Part shown: positions 1-9,886 of the stretch, in pieces
Layout of the letters: each line of letters starts with the position of its first letter
Position numbering within the stretch: the first letter of the stretch is position 1
NCBI RefSeq assembly: GCF_000720115.1
Contig: NZ_JOIR01000005.1
Coordinates: 124,001 to 188,000, forward strand
Direction of reading: 5' to 3'
Origin: Streptomyces sp. NRRL F-2580
GTDB lineage: Bacteria; Actinomycetota; Actinomycetes; Streptomycetales; Streptomycetaceae
DNA: 64,000 nt
Notes under the pieces: model-generated
What the model saw: only the letters and a program-made list of their open reading frames with translations
Database searches by the model: none
Told to the model about the DNA's origin: nothing
Made by a program: the position numbers and the translations under genes

Positions 1-920
1 GAGACGGGGTAGCGGGACTCTCTTCGCACGGCCATGAAGATGCGCGGCATGACGGGGAAGTGGAAGGCCATGTGGCACTCGTCCCCGCCCTTGGCGAAGT
101 CCCCGAAGTAGTCGACCACGTCCTCGGGCCACTGGTTGGCCTCGGCGAGCAGCACGGTGTCGGGGTAGTGCGCGTCGATCTCGGCCCGCACCCGCTTCAG
201 GAGCCGGTGGGTGCGCGGGAGGTTCTCGCAGTTGGTGCCCTCCTCGGCGTACAGGTAGGGCACGGCGTCGAGTCTGAAGCCGTCGATGCCGAGGTCCAGC
301 CAGAACCGCAGGGCGGAGATGATCTCCTCGACCACGGCCGGGTTCTCGTAGTTCAGGTCCGGCTGGTGCGAGAAGAAGCGGTGCCAGTAGTACTGCTTGC
401 GGATCGGGTCGTACGTCCAGTTCGAGGTCTCGGTGTCGATGAAGATGATGCGGGCGTCCTGGTACTGCTTGTCGTTGTCGGCCCACATGTAGTAGTCGCC
501 GTACGGGCCGTCGGGGTCCTTGCGCGACTGCTGGAACCACTCGTGCTGGTCGCTGGTGTGGTTCATGACGAAGTCGATGATCACGCGCATGCCGCGCTGG
601 TGTGCGGCGTCCACGAACTCCACGAAGTCGGCGAGGTCGCCGAACTCGGGCAGCACGGAGGTGTAGTCGGAGACGTCGTAGCCCCCGTCGCGCAGGGGTG
701 AGGCGAAGAACGGCGGCAGCCACAGGCAGTCGACGCCGAGCCACTGGAGGTAGTCCAGTTTGGCGGTGAGCCCCTTGAGGTCCCCGACACCGTCTCCGTT
801 GCTGTCGTGGAAGGAGCGGACGAGGACCTCGTAGAAGACGGCCCGTTTGAACCAGTCGGGATCGCGGTCCTTGGCGGGGGTGTCCTCGAAGGTGTCGTGG
901 ACGGGATCGTTGATCATCAT
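1..920 (-). CDS. treS: Maltose alpha-D-glucosyltransferase (trehalose synthase), N-terminal part
   Basis: GH13 enzyme that interconverts maltose and trehalose and feeds maltose to the Pep2-GlgE route. The reading frame runs off the left edge, so only about 306 N-terminal residues are present. Visible GH13 features are DFVMNH near residues 116-121, [10 protein letters not shown] near 214-223 (nucleophile D218) and LLAEANQWP with general acid E260. The start is the ATG at 918-920, with a GGAGGG about 11 nt upstream; a second in-frame ATG follows directly. The start overlaps the glgE stop (ATGA), so the two genes are translationally coupled. In actinomycetes pep2 and glgB usually follow, here outside the window. 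Identity is confident from the catalytic segments. Confidence 0.93.
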   Translation of the reverse strand, partial: MMINDPVHDTFEDTPAKDRDPDWFKRAVFYEVLVRSFHDSNGDGVGDLKGLTAKLDYLQWLGVDCLWLPPFFASPLRDGGYDVSDYTSVLPEFGDLADFVEFVDAAHQRGMRVIIDFVMNHTSDQHEWFQQSRKDPDGPYGDYYMWADNDKQYQDARIIFIDTETSNWTYDPIRKQYYWHRFFSHQPDLNYENPAVVEEIISALRFWLDLGIDGFRLDAVPYLYAEEGTNCENLPRTHRLLKRVRAEIDAHYPDTVLLAEANQWPEDVVDYFGDFAKGGDECHMAFHFPVMPRIFMAVRRESRYPV

Positions 921-2911
921 GTGGTGGGTGACCCTCCGGTGGGCGGGGACGGTCGCAGAGCGGCCAGCACGTGCGCGGGCGTTCGGCCCGGCTCTAGGCG
1001 CACGTAGTTCGCCCTGCCCCAGTGATAGGTCTCGCCGGTGAGCTCGTCGCGCACCGCGAGGGACTCGTGCCAGTCGAGGCCGAGTACCGGCATGTCCAAC
1101 GAGACCGTCGCCTCCTGGGTGTGGTGCGGATCGAGGTTGACGACCACCAGTACGGAATTGGCTCCGGCGTGCTTCGAATAGGCGATCACCTGTTCGTTGT
1201 CGGTCGAGTGGAAGTGGATGTCGCGCAGCTGCTGGAGCGCGGGGTTGCGGCGGCGCAGCCGGTTCAGGGCGGTGATCAGCGGGGCGATGGTGCGGCCCTC
1301 GCGGTCGGCGGCCTCCCAGTCGCGGGGCCGGAGCTCGTACTTCTCCGAGTCCAGGTACTCCTCGCTGCCGCGGCGCACCGGGGTGTTCTCGCAGAGCTCG
1401 TAGCCGGCGTAGACCCCCCAGGTGGGGGAGAGGGTGGCGGCGAGGACCGCCCGGACCTCGAAGGCGGGGCGGCCGCCGTCCTGCAGGTACTCGTGGAGGA
1501 TGTCCGGGGTGTTCACGAAGAAGTTCGGCCGCATGACGGAGGCCGAGGCGGTGCCGGACAGCTCGGTCACGTACTCGGTCAGCTCGGCCTTCGTGTTGCG
1601 CCAGGTGAAGTACGTGTACGACTGCTGGAAGCCGACCGCGGCGAGCGCGCGCATCATGGCGGGACGGGTGAAGGCCTCCGCCAGGAAGATCACGTCGGGA
1701 TCGGACTTGTTGATGTCCGCGATCACCTTCTGCCAGAAGACCACCGGCTTGGTGTGCGGATTGTCGACGCGGAAGATGCGGACCCCGTGGTCCATCCAGT
1801 ACCGCAGGATCCGGCAGGTCTCCTCGACGATGCCGGCCATGTCGGTGTCGAAGTGGATCGGGTAGATGTCCTGGTACTTCTTCGGCGGGTTCTCGGCGTA
1901 CGCGATCGTCCCGTCGGCCCGGTGGCGGAACCACTCCGGGTGCTTCTCCACCCACGGGTGGTCGGGGGAGCACTGGAGGGCGAAGTCCAGCGCGATCTCC
2001 AAGCAGAGCTCGCGGGCGCGCGCGACGAACGCGTCGAAGTCCTCGATGGTGCCGAGCTCCGGGTGGACGGCGTCGTGCCCGCCCTCGGTCGACCCGATCG
2101 CCCAGGGCACGCCCGGATCCCAACTCCCCGCGGACAGGGTGTTGTTCGGACCCTTGCGGAAGGTGCTGCCGATCGGGTGGATCGGTGGCAGGTAGACCAC
2201 GTCGAAGCCCATCGCGGCGATGGCGGGCAGCCGCTCCGCGGCGGTCCGGAAGGTGCCGCTGACCGGCGCCTCGCCTGGCTCCAGTACCGCCCCCTCCGAG
2301 CGCGGGAACATCTCGTACCAGGAGCCGAAGAGGGCCCGCTTGCGCTCGACGAGCAGCGGCAGCGGCTTGGAGGCGGTGACCAGCTCCCGGTACGGGCGCT
2401 TGGCGAGCGCCGCGTCCACGGCGGGGTCGAGGGCGGCGGCGTACCGTTCGGCGGCCGGCCGGTCCTCGTCGCGCATGATCTCGGCGGCGGCCAGCACGGC
2501 CTCGCGGCCGTCGCGCTTGGTGATCCGGGCCCCGGCCCGCTCGTAGAGCTCGGCGCCCTCCAGCAGCATCAGCCCGGTGTCGATGCCGGCCGGGATCTTG
2601 ATCGCGGCATGGGCCCGCCAGGTGGCCACCGGGTCGCTCCACGCCTCGACGGTGTACGTCCATCTCCCCTCGGTGTCGGCGGAGACGCGGGCCCCCCACC
2701 GGTCGGTGCCGGGGGCGAGCTCGCTCAGCGGTACGGGAGGCCGCAGCCGCCCGCTCGGATCGCGCAGGACGATGTGTGCCGCGACGGCGTCGTGGCCCTC
2801 GCGGAACACGGTGGCCGAGATCTCGAAGACCTCGTCCACGACCGCCTTGGCGGGTCTGGCGCCGCAGTCGACGGCGGGGCGGACGTCCAGCACGGGAATG
2901 CGACCGATCAT
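917..2911 (-). CDS. glgE: Alpha-1,4-glucan:maltose-1-phosphate maltosyltransferase GlgE
   Basis: Transfers maltose from maltose-1-phosphate onto alpha-1,4-glucan in the cytoplasm (GH13_3). The protein is 664 aa. The nucleophile lies in IFRVDNP (D383) and the general acid in FLAEAF (E412), 29 residues apart, the same spacing as D394/E423 of S. coelicolor GlgE. Substrate-loop segments [11 protein letters not shown] and [11 protein letters not shown] are also present. The start is the ATG at 2909-2911 giving [12 protein letters not shown], the conserved family N-terminus, with AGGTGAT upstream; a longer frame reaching 3058 has no family support. It heads the glgE-treS operon and is divergent from glgP. 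Confidence 0.95.
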   Translation of the reverse strand: MIGRIPVLDVRPAVDCGARPAKAVVDEVFEISATVFREGHDAVAAHIVLRDPSGRLRPPVPLSELAPGTDRWGARVSADTEGRWTYTVEAWSDPVATWRAHAAIKIPAGIDTGLMLLEGAELYERAGARITKRDGREAVLAAAEIMRDEDRPAAERYAAALDPAVDAALAKRPYRELVTASKPLPLLVERKRALFGSWYEMFPRSEGAVLEPGEAPVSGTFRTAAERLPAIAAMGFDVVYLPPIHPIGSTFRKGPNNTLSAGSWDPGVPWAIGSTEGGHDAVHPELGTIEDFDAFVARARELCLEIALDFALQCSPDHPWVEKHPEWFRHRADGTIAYAENPPKKYQDIYPIHFDTDMAGIVEETCRILRYWMDHGVRIFRVDNPHTKPVVFWQKVIADINKSDPDVIFLAEAFTRPAMMRALAAVGFQQSYTYFTWRNTKAELTEYVTELSGTASASVMRPNFFVNTPDILHEYLQDGGRPAFEVRAVLAATLSPTWGVYAGYELCENTPVRRGSEEYLDSEKYELRPRDWEAADREGRTIAPLITALNRLRRRNPALQQLRDIHFHSTDNEQVIAYSKHAGANSVLVVVNLDPHHTQEATVSLDMPVLGLDWHESLAVRDELTGETYHWGRANYVRLEPGRTPAHVLAALRPSPPTGGSPTT

Positions 2912-3549
2912 GATGGGATCACCTGGGGGCAGTTCGCAGGGCTCGGTGACAACAGGCCAGTCGGAGTCACGACTGGTAGTGCACGCTCTGTTCGCTCTGT
3001 TTCTAGCCGCTCGGAAGACGGCTGGGCTGCGGGCATGGCCGCTCCTGTCCGCGTTCACTCGGGTGGCGGGGAGAGGGTTTGTGGGCGGGTGCCTCGTGCT
3101 GTACCACGTCTACCCGGGGAGCCCTTCCCACTCTCGTCCCGCCCAATCCGCGCGCTCGGTTAACTACTCGTACGTAGTGAAACGGGTAATACCAAGCCCT
3201 GGATCGACATCCCGGCGGGGCTCCGTCAAGTCGGCCGGTACTAGGTGACGTAGAGGCCGACACCACCCGTCCCACGGGTCTCCCGGGCCCCTCCCGGACC
3301 GCCCGAACGAGTGGACGGGAGACAGGGCCTCTGGACGCGGATACCCCGGCGAACGGCGTATGCACGGCGGTGGAGGGGCCCGGTGCGGACCCGCAGGCTC
3401 CGGCACGAGGGCGGGAGGCGGGCGGCCGGCCGCCGCCGGAGGCGCCATGGCCGGAACACGCGGGCCTCGCTAGCCTTCCCGGGGTGATGCGCGGGTGCAC
3501 AGCGTGGTGCGGCCGCTCCGATCCGCAATCCCCTGCGAAGGTGGAACGT
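2912..3549. promoter_or_regulatory. Divergent glgE/glgP intergenic region (638 bp)
   Basis: No credible gene is seen in either strand here; overlapping open frames are GC-driven shadows. The region separates two divergent glucan genes and should contain both promoters. Around 3162-3177 there is an inverted repeat ACTAC-N6-GTAGT whose centre includes CGTACG, a possible operator. No convincing -35/-10 pair was identified by eye. Confidence 0.4.
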
Positions 3550-6186
3550 GTGAAGGCTATCCGTCGATTCACCGTGCGCCCCGTCCTCCCGGAACCCCTG
3601 TTGCCGCTCACCGACCTCGCGCGCAATCTGCGCTGGTCGTGGCATACCGAGACCCGTGAACTCTTCCAATCCGTCGACCCCGAGGGCTGGCAGGCCGCCG
3701 GCGGCGATCCCGTCCGGCTGCTCGGCGCCGTCTCCGCCGCCCGCCTCGCCGAACTCTCCGCAGACCGCCGCTTCCTGCGGCGGCTCGCCGTCGCCGCCGC
3801 CGACCTCGACGACTACGTCAACGGCGGGAGGTGGTACCAGAGCCATGAGAACGGCGCGGAACTGCCCGCCGCCATCGCCTATTTCTCCCCCGAGTTCGGG
3901 ATCACCGCCGCCCTGCCGCAGTACTCCGGCGGCCTCGGCATCCTCGCCGGGGACCACCTGAAGTCCGCCAGCGACCTCGGCGTCCCGCTCATCGGGGTGG
4001 GACTGCTCTACCGGCACGGCTACTTCCGGCAGTCGCTGTCCCGCGACGGCTGGCAGCAGGAGCACTACCCCGTACTCGATCCCAACGAGCTCCCGCTCGG
4101 CCTGCTCCGCCAGGAGGACGGGACCCCCGCCCGGGTCTCGCTGACCCTGCCCGGCGGCCGCGCCCTCCACGCGCACATCTGGCAGGCCCGCGTCGGGCGG
4201 GTGCCGCTGCTGCTCCTGGACTCCGACGTCGAGGACAACGACGCCGTCGCCCGCGAGGTGACCGACCGGCTCTACGGCGGCGGCAGCGACCACCGGCTGC
4301 TCCAGGAGATGCTGCTCGGCATCGGCGGTGTCCGCGCCGTCCGGCTGTACTGCGGGCTCAGCGGCCACCCCGCCCCCGAGGTCTTCCACACCAACGAGGG
4401 CCACGCCGGCTTCCTCGGGCTGGAACGCATAAGGGAACTGGAACGTGAGCAGGGACTCGGCTTCGACGCCGCCGTCGAGGCGGTGCGCGCCGGGACCGTG
4501 TTCACCACGCACACCCCCGTCCCGGCCGGCATCGACCGCTTCGAGCGGTCCCTGGTCGCCCGGCACTTCGGGGACGGCGGGGAACTGCCCGGCGTCCCCG
4601 TCGAGCGGATCCTGGAGCTCGGCGCCGAGACCTATCCCGGGGGCGACCCCGGCGTCTTCAACATGGCCGTGATGGGACTGCGGCTGGCCCAGCGCGCCAA
4701 CGGGGTGTCCACCCTGCACGGCGCGGTCAGCCGGGAGATGTTCGCCGGCCTGTGGCCCGGCTTCGACCCGGCCGAACTGCCGATCACCTCCGTGACCAAC
4801 GGGGTGCACGCCCCGACCTGGGTGGCCCCCGAGGTGGTCCGGCTCGGCATCCGCCAGATCGGCGCGGGCCGCACCGAGGACGCCCTGTCGGTCGGCGGCT
4901 CCCACCGCTGGGACGCCGTCGCCGAGATCCCCGACCAGGACGTGTGGGACCTGCGGCGGGTGCTCCGGGAGCAGCTGGTGCAGGAGGTACGGGACCGGCT
5001 GCGGGCCTCGTGGCTCCAGCGCGGGGCCGCCGCCGCCGAGCTGGGCTGGGTGGACTCCGTGCTCGACCCCGACGTGCTGACCATCGGCTTCGCCCGGCGC
5101 GTGCCCTCGTACAAGCGGCTGACGCTGATGCTGCGCGACCCGGACCGGCTGCGCAGGCTGCTGCTGGACCCGGAGCGGCCGGTGCAGATCGTGGTCGCGG
5201 GCAAGGCGCATCCGGCCGACGACGGCGGGAAGCGGCTCGTGCAGGAACTGGTGCGGTTCGCGGACGACCCGCGGGTGCGGCACCGGATCGTCTTCCTGCC
5301 CGACTACGGCATGGCCATGGCGCAGAAGCTCTACCCGGGCTGCGACGTCTGGCTGAACAACCCGCTGCGGCCGCTGGAGGCGTGCGGGACGAGCGGGATG
5401 AAGGCGGCGCTGAACGGCTGCCTCAACCTGTCCGTGCTGGACGGCTGGTGGGACGAGTGGTTCGAGCCGGACTTCGGCTGGGCCATCCCGACCGCCGACG
5501 GGCTCGGCGCGGACGAGGACCGGCGCGACCACCTGGAGGCGAGCGCCCTCTACGAGCTGATCGAGGGCCGGGTCGCCCCCCGCTTCTACGACCGGGCCGG
5601 GCGCGCCGGGCTCCCGGTGCGGTGGATCGAGATGGTCCGGCGCACGCTCGTCTCGCTGGGGCCGAAGGTGCTCGCGGGCCGGATGGTGCGCGAGTACGTG
5701 GAGCGGCTGTACGCGCCGGCCGCGCTCGCCCACCGGGCCCTGGACGCCGGGGCCGCGCGCGACCTCGCGTGGTGGAAGGGGCGGGTCCGGGCGGCCTGGC
5801 CGCGGGTCTCCGTCGAGCACGTGGAGGCGCTGGCCGCGGCTCCCGTGAACGGCACCGCCGAGCTCGGGGCCACCCTCACCCTGCGGGTGCAGGTGTCGCT
5901 GGACGCCCTCGCGCCCGAGGACGTGGAGGTCCAGGCCTTCGCGGGCCGGGTGGACGCGCAGGACGTGATCCGGGACGGGCGGACCTTCCCGCTCAAGCCG
6001 GCCGCGGGGCCCGACCTGGAGGGGCGCTGGGTGTACGAGGGCCCGCTCGCCCTCGACCGTACGGGACCCTTCGGCTACACGGTACGGATCCTGCCCGCGC
6101 ACCCGCTGCTGGCGACCCCGGCCGAACTGGGCCTGGTCGCGGCTCCGGTGGACACGGACGCGGGAGGCGGCGTACTGCTGCGGTAG
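3550..6186 (+). CDS. glgP: Alpha-glucan (glycogen/maltodextrin) phosphorylase
   Basis: GT35 phosphorylase releasing glucose-1-phosphate from the non-reducing ends of alpha-glucan, with a PLP cofactor. The protein is 878 aa. The PLP lysine sits in GTSGMKAALNG (K618). The N-terminus, VKAIRRFTVRP, begins with a domain typical of the longer actinobacterial GlgP. Other family landmarks are YFSPEFGI, PQYSGGLGILAGDHLKSASD and FHTNEGHAGF. The start is GTG 3550, preceded by GAAGGTGG; an in-frame GTG at 3541 is less well placed. It is divergent from glgE, and its 3' end converges with the Lrp-type regulator after 19 bp. The product could be recycled through the GlgE pathway or glycolysis. Confidence 0.93.
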   Translation: MKAIRRFTVRPVLPEPLLPLTDLARNLRWSWHTETRELFQSVDPEGWQAAGGDPVRLLGAVSAARLAELSADRRFLRRLAVAAADLDDYVNGGRWYQSHENGAELPAAIAYFSPEFGITAALPQYSGGLGILAGDHLKSASDLGVPLIGVGLLYRHGYFRQSLSRDGWQQEHYPVLDPNELPLGLLRQEDGTPARVSLTLPGGRALHAHIWQARVGRVPLLLLDSDVEDNDAVAREVTDRLYGGGSDHRLLQEMLLGIGGVRAVRLYCGLSGHPAPEVFHTNEGHAGFLGLERIRELEREQGLGFDAAVEAVRAGTVFTTHTPVPAGIDRFERSLVARHFGDGGELPGVPVERILELGAETYPGGDPGVFNMAVMGLRLAQRANGVSTLHGAVSREMFAGLWPGFDPAELPITSVTNGVHAPTWVAPEVVRLGIRQIGAGRTEDALSVGGSHRWDAVAEIPDQDVWDLRRVLREQLVQEVRDRLRASWLQRGAAAAELGWVDSVLDPDVLTIGFARRVPSYKRLTLMLRDPDRLRRLLLDPERPVQIVVAGKAHPADDGGKRLVQELVRFADDPRVRHRIVFLPDYGMAMAQKLYPGCDVWLNNPLRPLEACGTSGMKAALNGCLNLSVLDGWWDEWFEPDFGWAIPTADGLGADEDRRDHLEASALYELIEGRVAPRFYDRAGRAGLPVRWIEMVRRTLVSLGPKVLAGRMVREYVERLYAPAALAHRALDAGAARDLAWWKGRVRAAWPRVSVEHVEALAAAPVNGTAELGATLTLRVQVSLDALAPEDVEVQAFAGRVDAQDVIRDGRTFPLKPAAGPDLEGRWVYEGPLALDRTGPFGYTVRILPAHPLLATPAELGLVAAPVDTDAGGGVLLR

Positions 6187-6205
6187 ACGCCGCCGAGGAA
6201 CCGGT

Positions 6206-7219
6206 TCAGGGGGCGGGCGGCGGATCCACCAGCCGCTCGCCCTCCACGAGCATCCCGGCCCGTTTGACGCTGCGCAGGGCCGGGATCACCTCCACCTGCC
6301 CCACGCCGTCCACCGCGCCGATCCGCTCGGTCAGGTACGTGTAGAGCGCGTCGGTGTCCCGGCACACGACCACCGCCATCAGGGAGGCCGCCCCGGTCAC
6401 GGCCGCCGCGAACGGCACCTCGCGGTGGCTCGCCAGCGCGGCCCCCACCTCCGCCAGCCGGGCCGGCGGGACGGTCAGCACCATCGTCGCCTCGGCCTCG
6501 TAGCCGAAGAGCGAGGGGACGAACTCCACGTCGAAGAAGAGGGCCCCGAGATCGCGCAGCCGTTCCACCTTGCGGCGGGCGGTCGACTCCGACAGCCCGG
6601 TGGCGCGGGCCAGTTCCGGATACCCGGCGCGGCCGTCCCGGCCCAGCACCGCGAGCAGCGCGAACTCCGTCTCGTCCAAGGCGTACCGGTCCGGCCCGGG
6701 CGGGGCCGCGGGCCGTTGCAGGGCCGCGATCTGATCCGGGCGCAGCACGTCCACACCCGCCCACGAGTCGGGCCCGCCGAAGAACTTCCGCAGGATGGTG
6801 TGGGCGCTGATGCCGGTCACCCGGCGGGTGCGCGGCAACTTCTCCAGCAACAGGGCGTCCCGGTCCCGGCGGGTGCGGGCCCGGGTCATGCAGTGGACCT
6901 CCGTGCCGCCCGAGTTCAGGGTCACCCACGCGATGTCCGGGCGGCGGGCGAGAGCCTCGGCCACCGGGAGCGCCGCGTCGGGGGCGCACTGCACCCGCAG
7001 CCAGGACTCGAACAGGCCGACGCGGCTGCCCTGCGGCAGCCCGACCACCCGCACCAGACCGGTGGTCCGCAGCCGACGGTAGCGGCGTACGACGGTCTGG
7101 TCGGAGACCTCCAGCACCTCGGCGAGCCGGCTGAAGGAGGCCCGGCCGTCGATCACGAGGGCGTGCACCAGGGACTGGTCGAGTGCGTCCAGCTGCGTGT
7201 CGTTCATGGTTTCCATCAT
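6206..7219 (-). CDS. Double Lrp/AsnC-family transcriptional regulator
   Basis: DNA-binding regulator of 337 aa that looks like two AsnC modules in tandem. The first HTH spans DQSLVHALVIDGRASFSRLA through TVVRRYRRLRTTG (about residues 12-55) and the second DETEFALLAVLGRDGRAGYP through STARRKVERLRDLG (about 180-225). Each is followed by a RAM-like ligand/oligomerisation region, the last containing FAAAVTGAASLMAVVVCRD. The start is ATG 7219, with GGGAG 8 nt upstream; a second ATG directly follows and another lies at 7207. It is divergent from an MFS exporter over 133 bp, so it probably controls that gene and itself. The effector is unknown. Confidence 0.85.
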   Translation of the reverse strand: MMETMNDTQLDALDQSLVHALVIDGRASFSRLAEVLEVSDQTVVRRYRRLRTTGLVRVVGLPQGSRVGLFESWLRVQCAPDAALPVAEALARRPDIAWVTLNSGGTEVHCMTRARTRRDRDALLLEKLPRTRRVTGISAHTILRKFFGGPDSWAGVDVLRPDQIAALQRPAAPPGPDRYALDETEFALLAVLGRDGRAGYPELARATGLSESTARRKVERLRDLGALFFDVEFVPSLFGYEAEATMVLTVPPARLAEVGAALASHREVPFAAAVTGAASLMAVVVCRDTDALYTYLTERIGAVDGVGQVEVIPALRSVKRAGMLVEGERLVDPPPAP

Positions 7220-7352
7220 TGCAGGGGCTCCCATGACGGAAATCCGGCAGAAGCAGGCCGGTGGATGGGGGACTGGCGGCGGGCGATGGGACCTTGGGGT
7301 CACCGCGGATCCGCCCGCGACCCCGCCGCTCCGCAACCCGAGGAGAACTCCC

Positions 7353-8900
7353 ATGCGCAAATGGCTGCCCCTGACGGCCGTCTGCCTCGGGGCTTTCATG
7401 CTCCTGGTCGACGTCACGATCGTGACCGTCGCCCTGCCCGACATGTCCGCCGACATGCACACCGGATTCGCCGGCCTCCAGTGGGTGATGGACGTCTACG
7501 CCCTCGCGCTGGCCGCCCTGCTGCTCGGAGCGGGCTCGCTCGCCGACCGGATCGGCCGCCGCCGCGTCTACCTCATCGGGCTCGGACTCTTCGCCGTCGC
7601 CTCGCTCGCCTGCGGGCTGGCCACCGGCCCGGCCGAACTGATCGCCTTCCGCGCCGTCCAGGGCATCGGCGGAGCCGCCATGTTCGCCACCACCATGGCC
7701 CTGCTCAGCGCGTCGTACCAGGGCCGCGACCGCGGGGTCGCCTTCGGCGTCTGGGGCGCGGTCAACGGCGCCGCCGCCGCGGCCGGCCCGATCATCGGCG
7801 GGCTGCTCACCGAGAACTTCGGCTGGCGCTGGATCTTCTTCATCAACCTGCCCGTCAGCGCGCTGGCCGTGTACGTCACCCTCAAGGCGGTGGCCGAGTC
7901 ACGCGACCCGCACGCCGGGCGCCTCGACCTGCCCGGCATGGCCACCTTCACCGCGGGCGCCGCGGCCCTCACGTACGCCGTGATCCGCGTGGGCGAGAAC
8001 GGCTGGGGCTCGCCCACCACCCTCGGCCTGCTCGGCCTGGGCTTGGCCGCCTTCGCCGCCTTCGTCCTCGTCGAACTGCGCAGCACCCGCCCGATGCTGG
8101 ACCTCTCGCTCTTCCGCAGCCGCACCTTCGTCGCCGTCATGGCCGCCGGACTGCTGCTGTCCGGGGCCGCCTTCTCGTACCTCATGTACGTCTCCCTGTG
8201 GCTGCAGTCCGCCGAGGGGATGAGCCCGGTCGGCGCGGGCCTGGTGCTGCTGCCGCTCAGCGCGGCCGGCTTCGTCGTCGCCGCGGTGGCCGGACGGCTG
8301 CTGCACGGGGTCCCGCCCCGGCTGACCATCGGCGGCGGGCTGCTGCTGATCGGCGTCGGCGCGCTGCTCCAGGCCTGGATGCTCGACGCCGGGGACGGCT
8401 GGACCGCCCTGGTGCCCGGACTGCTCGTGACCGGCGTGGGGGTGGGCGCCGCGACCCCGGCGCTGGCCGCCACGGCGATGGGGGCCGTGGCCCCGGCCCG
8501 GGCGGGCATGGCGGGCGGCGCCCTGAACACCGCGCGCCAGCTGGGCACCGCCCTCGGCATCGCCGTCCTCGGCGCGGTCTTCCACGCGGGGCTGCGCTCC
8601 GGGCTCGGTGACGGCGGCCGGGGGCTGGCGGAGCCGCTGGCCTCCGGTGCCGCCGGGCAGGTGCTCGCCGAGGCCCCGGCGGGCGCGGCCCGCGAGGCGC
8701 TGACCGGCCTGGTGGAGGCCGCCTTCGCGAGCGGTCTGCGCGAGACGTTCCTGGTCTCGGCCGCGATGGGGCTGGCCGGCGCGCTGGCGGTCTTCCTCCT
8801 GCTCCGCGGCGGGGCGCCGGCGGCCGCCGCTCCGCTCCCGCGGCCCCGCACGTCGACCCGGGCCCACGGCCCGGCGGGGGCGCAGGCCGTACGGAACTGA
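7353..8900 (+). CDS. MFS transporter, DHA2 (EmrB/QacA) drug-exporter type
   Basis: Integral membrane proton-coupled exporter of 515 aa with about 14 predicted membrane helices. The first helix contains LVDVTIVTVALPDM, the motif D1 typical of DHA2 drug:H+ antiporters. The cytoplasmic loop 2-3 motif follows as LLLGAGSLADRIGRRRVYL. Motif C-like sequence AVNGAAAAAGPIIGG is also visible. The start is ATG 7353, with AGGAG 8 nt upstream. Context with the divergent AsnC-type regulator suggests local substrate-responsive control. Substrate cannot be inferred. Confidence 0.9.
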   Translation: MRKWLPLTAVCLGAFMLLVDVTIVTVALPDMSADMHTGFAGLQWVMDVYALALAALLLGAGSLADRIGRRRVYLIGLGLFAVASLACGLATGPAELIAFRAVQGIGGAAMFATTMALLSASYQGRDRGVAFGVWGAVNGAAAAAGPIIGGLLTENFGWRWIFFINLPVSALAVYVTLKAVAESRDPHAGRLDLPGMATFTAGAAALTYAVIRVGENGWGSPTTLGLLGLGLAAFAAFVLVELRSTRPMLDLSLFRSRTFVAVMAAGLLLSGAAFSYLMYVSLWLQSAEGMSPVGAGLVLLPLSAAGFVVAAVAGRLLHGVPPRLTIGGGLLLIGVGALLQAWMLDAGDGWTALVPGLLVTGVGVGAATPALAATAMGAVAPARAGMAGGALNTARQLGTALGIAVLGAVFHAGLRSGLGDGGRGLAEPLASGAAGQVLAEAPAGAAREALTGLVEAAFASGLRETFLVSAAMGLAGALAVFLLLRGGAPAAAAPLPRPRTSTRAHGPAGAQAVRN

Positions 8901-8947
8901 GCCCGTACGGAGCCGAGGCCGTGCGGAAGGAAGCCGTACGGCTGGGA
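8886..8947. repeat. Four imperfect tandem repeats of about 15-17 bp
   Basis: Four head-to-tail units start at about 8886, 8901, 8918 and 8933. Each begins with GCC(C)GT(A/G)CGG. The first unit includes the stop codon of the MFS gene. No strong hairpin terminator is visible after that gene. Confidence 0.5.
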
Positions 8948-9073
8948 CCTCACGGGTGAACCTTCGAACGTACTGGGCATGCCGAATCGTTTCAGCGTCC
9001 TGCTCCGCTCCTACGCTGCCCGCGGATGCCACCGGACCCGGCATCCGCGAACCCGAGGAACGGATTTCCCCCC

Positions 9074-9787
9074 ATGCGTCTTCGCACCACCGCCGCCGTG
9101 CTCGTCGGCGCTCTCGCGCTCGTCCTGCCCACCGCCGGCCCGTCGCTGGCCGACGACCACGGCGACCGTGCGCTCGGCACATTGAACTACCGGTTCATCA
9201 ACGATGACGACGTCGAGGAGAACGGCCAGATCAGGCCTGCGGACAACCACACCTGCTACGTGCTCACGCACACCTCCCAGGACAGGCCGGCGGTCGCGGT
9301 ACGGAACAACACGCGGTCGCGGGCGCACCTCTTCGACAACCGCAGCTGCTCCGGCGAGGAGGTGGCGACGCTGAGGCCGGACCGGCAGGTGAACCGGGTG
9401 AGGGTCGTCTCGGTCTACTTCACGCCGGTGAACGAGGACGACGAGGGCCGCGGCGACTGGAACAACGGCGGTGACCAAGGCCGCGGCGACTGGAACAACG
9501 GCGGTGACCAGGGCCGCGGCGACCAGGGCCGTGAGGACGAGGCCCGCGAGGACCAGGGGCGTGGCGACCAGGGCCGTGAGGACGAAGCCCGCGACGACCA
9601 GGGCCGTGGCGACCAGGGCCGGGACGACCAGGCCCGTGAGGACGAGGCCCGCGAGGACCAGGGTCGCGAGGACCAGGGTCGCGGTGACCAGGCCCGCGAC
9701 GACCAGGGCCGCGGTGACCAGGCCCGCGACGACGAGGAAGAGGAGGAGGAAGCCCTCCTCGACAAGGTCTTCCGCACCTTCGGCTGA
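9074..9787 (+). CDS. Secreted protein with a C-terminal charged pentapeptide repeat
   Basis: A 237-aa exported protein of unknown function. Residues 1-26 form a Sec signal peptide (MRLRTTAAVLVGALALVLP, then SLA before DDHGD). The middle about 110 residues are a small domain with two cysteines, in NHTCYVLTHTSQ and NRSCSGEEVATLRPDR, that I do not recognise. From 9446 two 11-residue units GRGDWNNGGDQ are followed by 15 pentads of the form [GA]R[GED]D[QE], ending in an acidic EEEEEE stretch and ALLDKVFRTFG. The start is ATG 9074; the upstream AGGAACGG is rather distant. The repeat tail is highly charged and probably disordered. RGD triplets occur but are a by-product of the repeat. Confidence 0.75.
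   Translation: MRLRTTAAVLVGALALVLPTAGPSLADDHGDRALGTLNYRFINDDDVEENGQIRPADNHTCYVLTHTSQDRPAVAVRNNTRSRAHLFDNRSCSGEEVATLRPDRQVNRVRVVSVYFTPVNEDDEGRGDWNNGGDQGRGDWNNGGDQGRGDQGREDEAREDQGRGDQGREDEARDDQGRGDQGRDDQAREDEAREDQGREDQGRGDQARDDQGRGDQARDDEEEEEEALLDKVFRTFG
9446..9736 (+). repeat. In-gene tandem repeats encoding GRGDWNNGGDQ x2 and 15 pentapeptides
   Basis: Two 33-bp units (9446-9478 and 9479-9511) are followed by fifteen 15-bp units (9512-9736). The DNA units differ by substitutions that keep the frame and the [GA]R[GED]D[QE] pattern. The array is a likely site of copy-number change. Confidence 0.9.
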
Positions 9788-9886
9788 CCTGCTCCCCGCT
9801 GACCCGGGAGCGGTCCGGCGCCCACGTGGCGGCCGGGCCGCTTCCGCGTCAGGCGGCCCCGCCACGTGCGCGGCGCCCGCCGCCGG

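Noticed and set aside
1022..3163. Long open frame antisense to glgE
   Set aside because: Codon third-position pattern and all family motifs support glgE on minus; long antisense frames are expected at this GC content. The same reasoning removed antisense frames over glgP, gmd, the ABC operon, serine/glycine genes and others.
9446..9736. Repeat array that could look like a CRISPR
   Set aside because: Units are 15 and 33 bp, contiguous, in frame with a coding gene and with no spacers.
9446..9736. RGD cell-adhesion motifs in the repeat tail
   Set aside because: They follow from the R-G-D variant of a repetitive pentad and have no adhesion context; treated as a by-product of the repeat.
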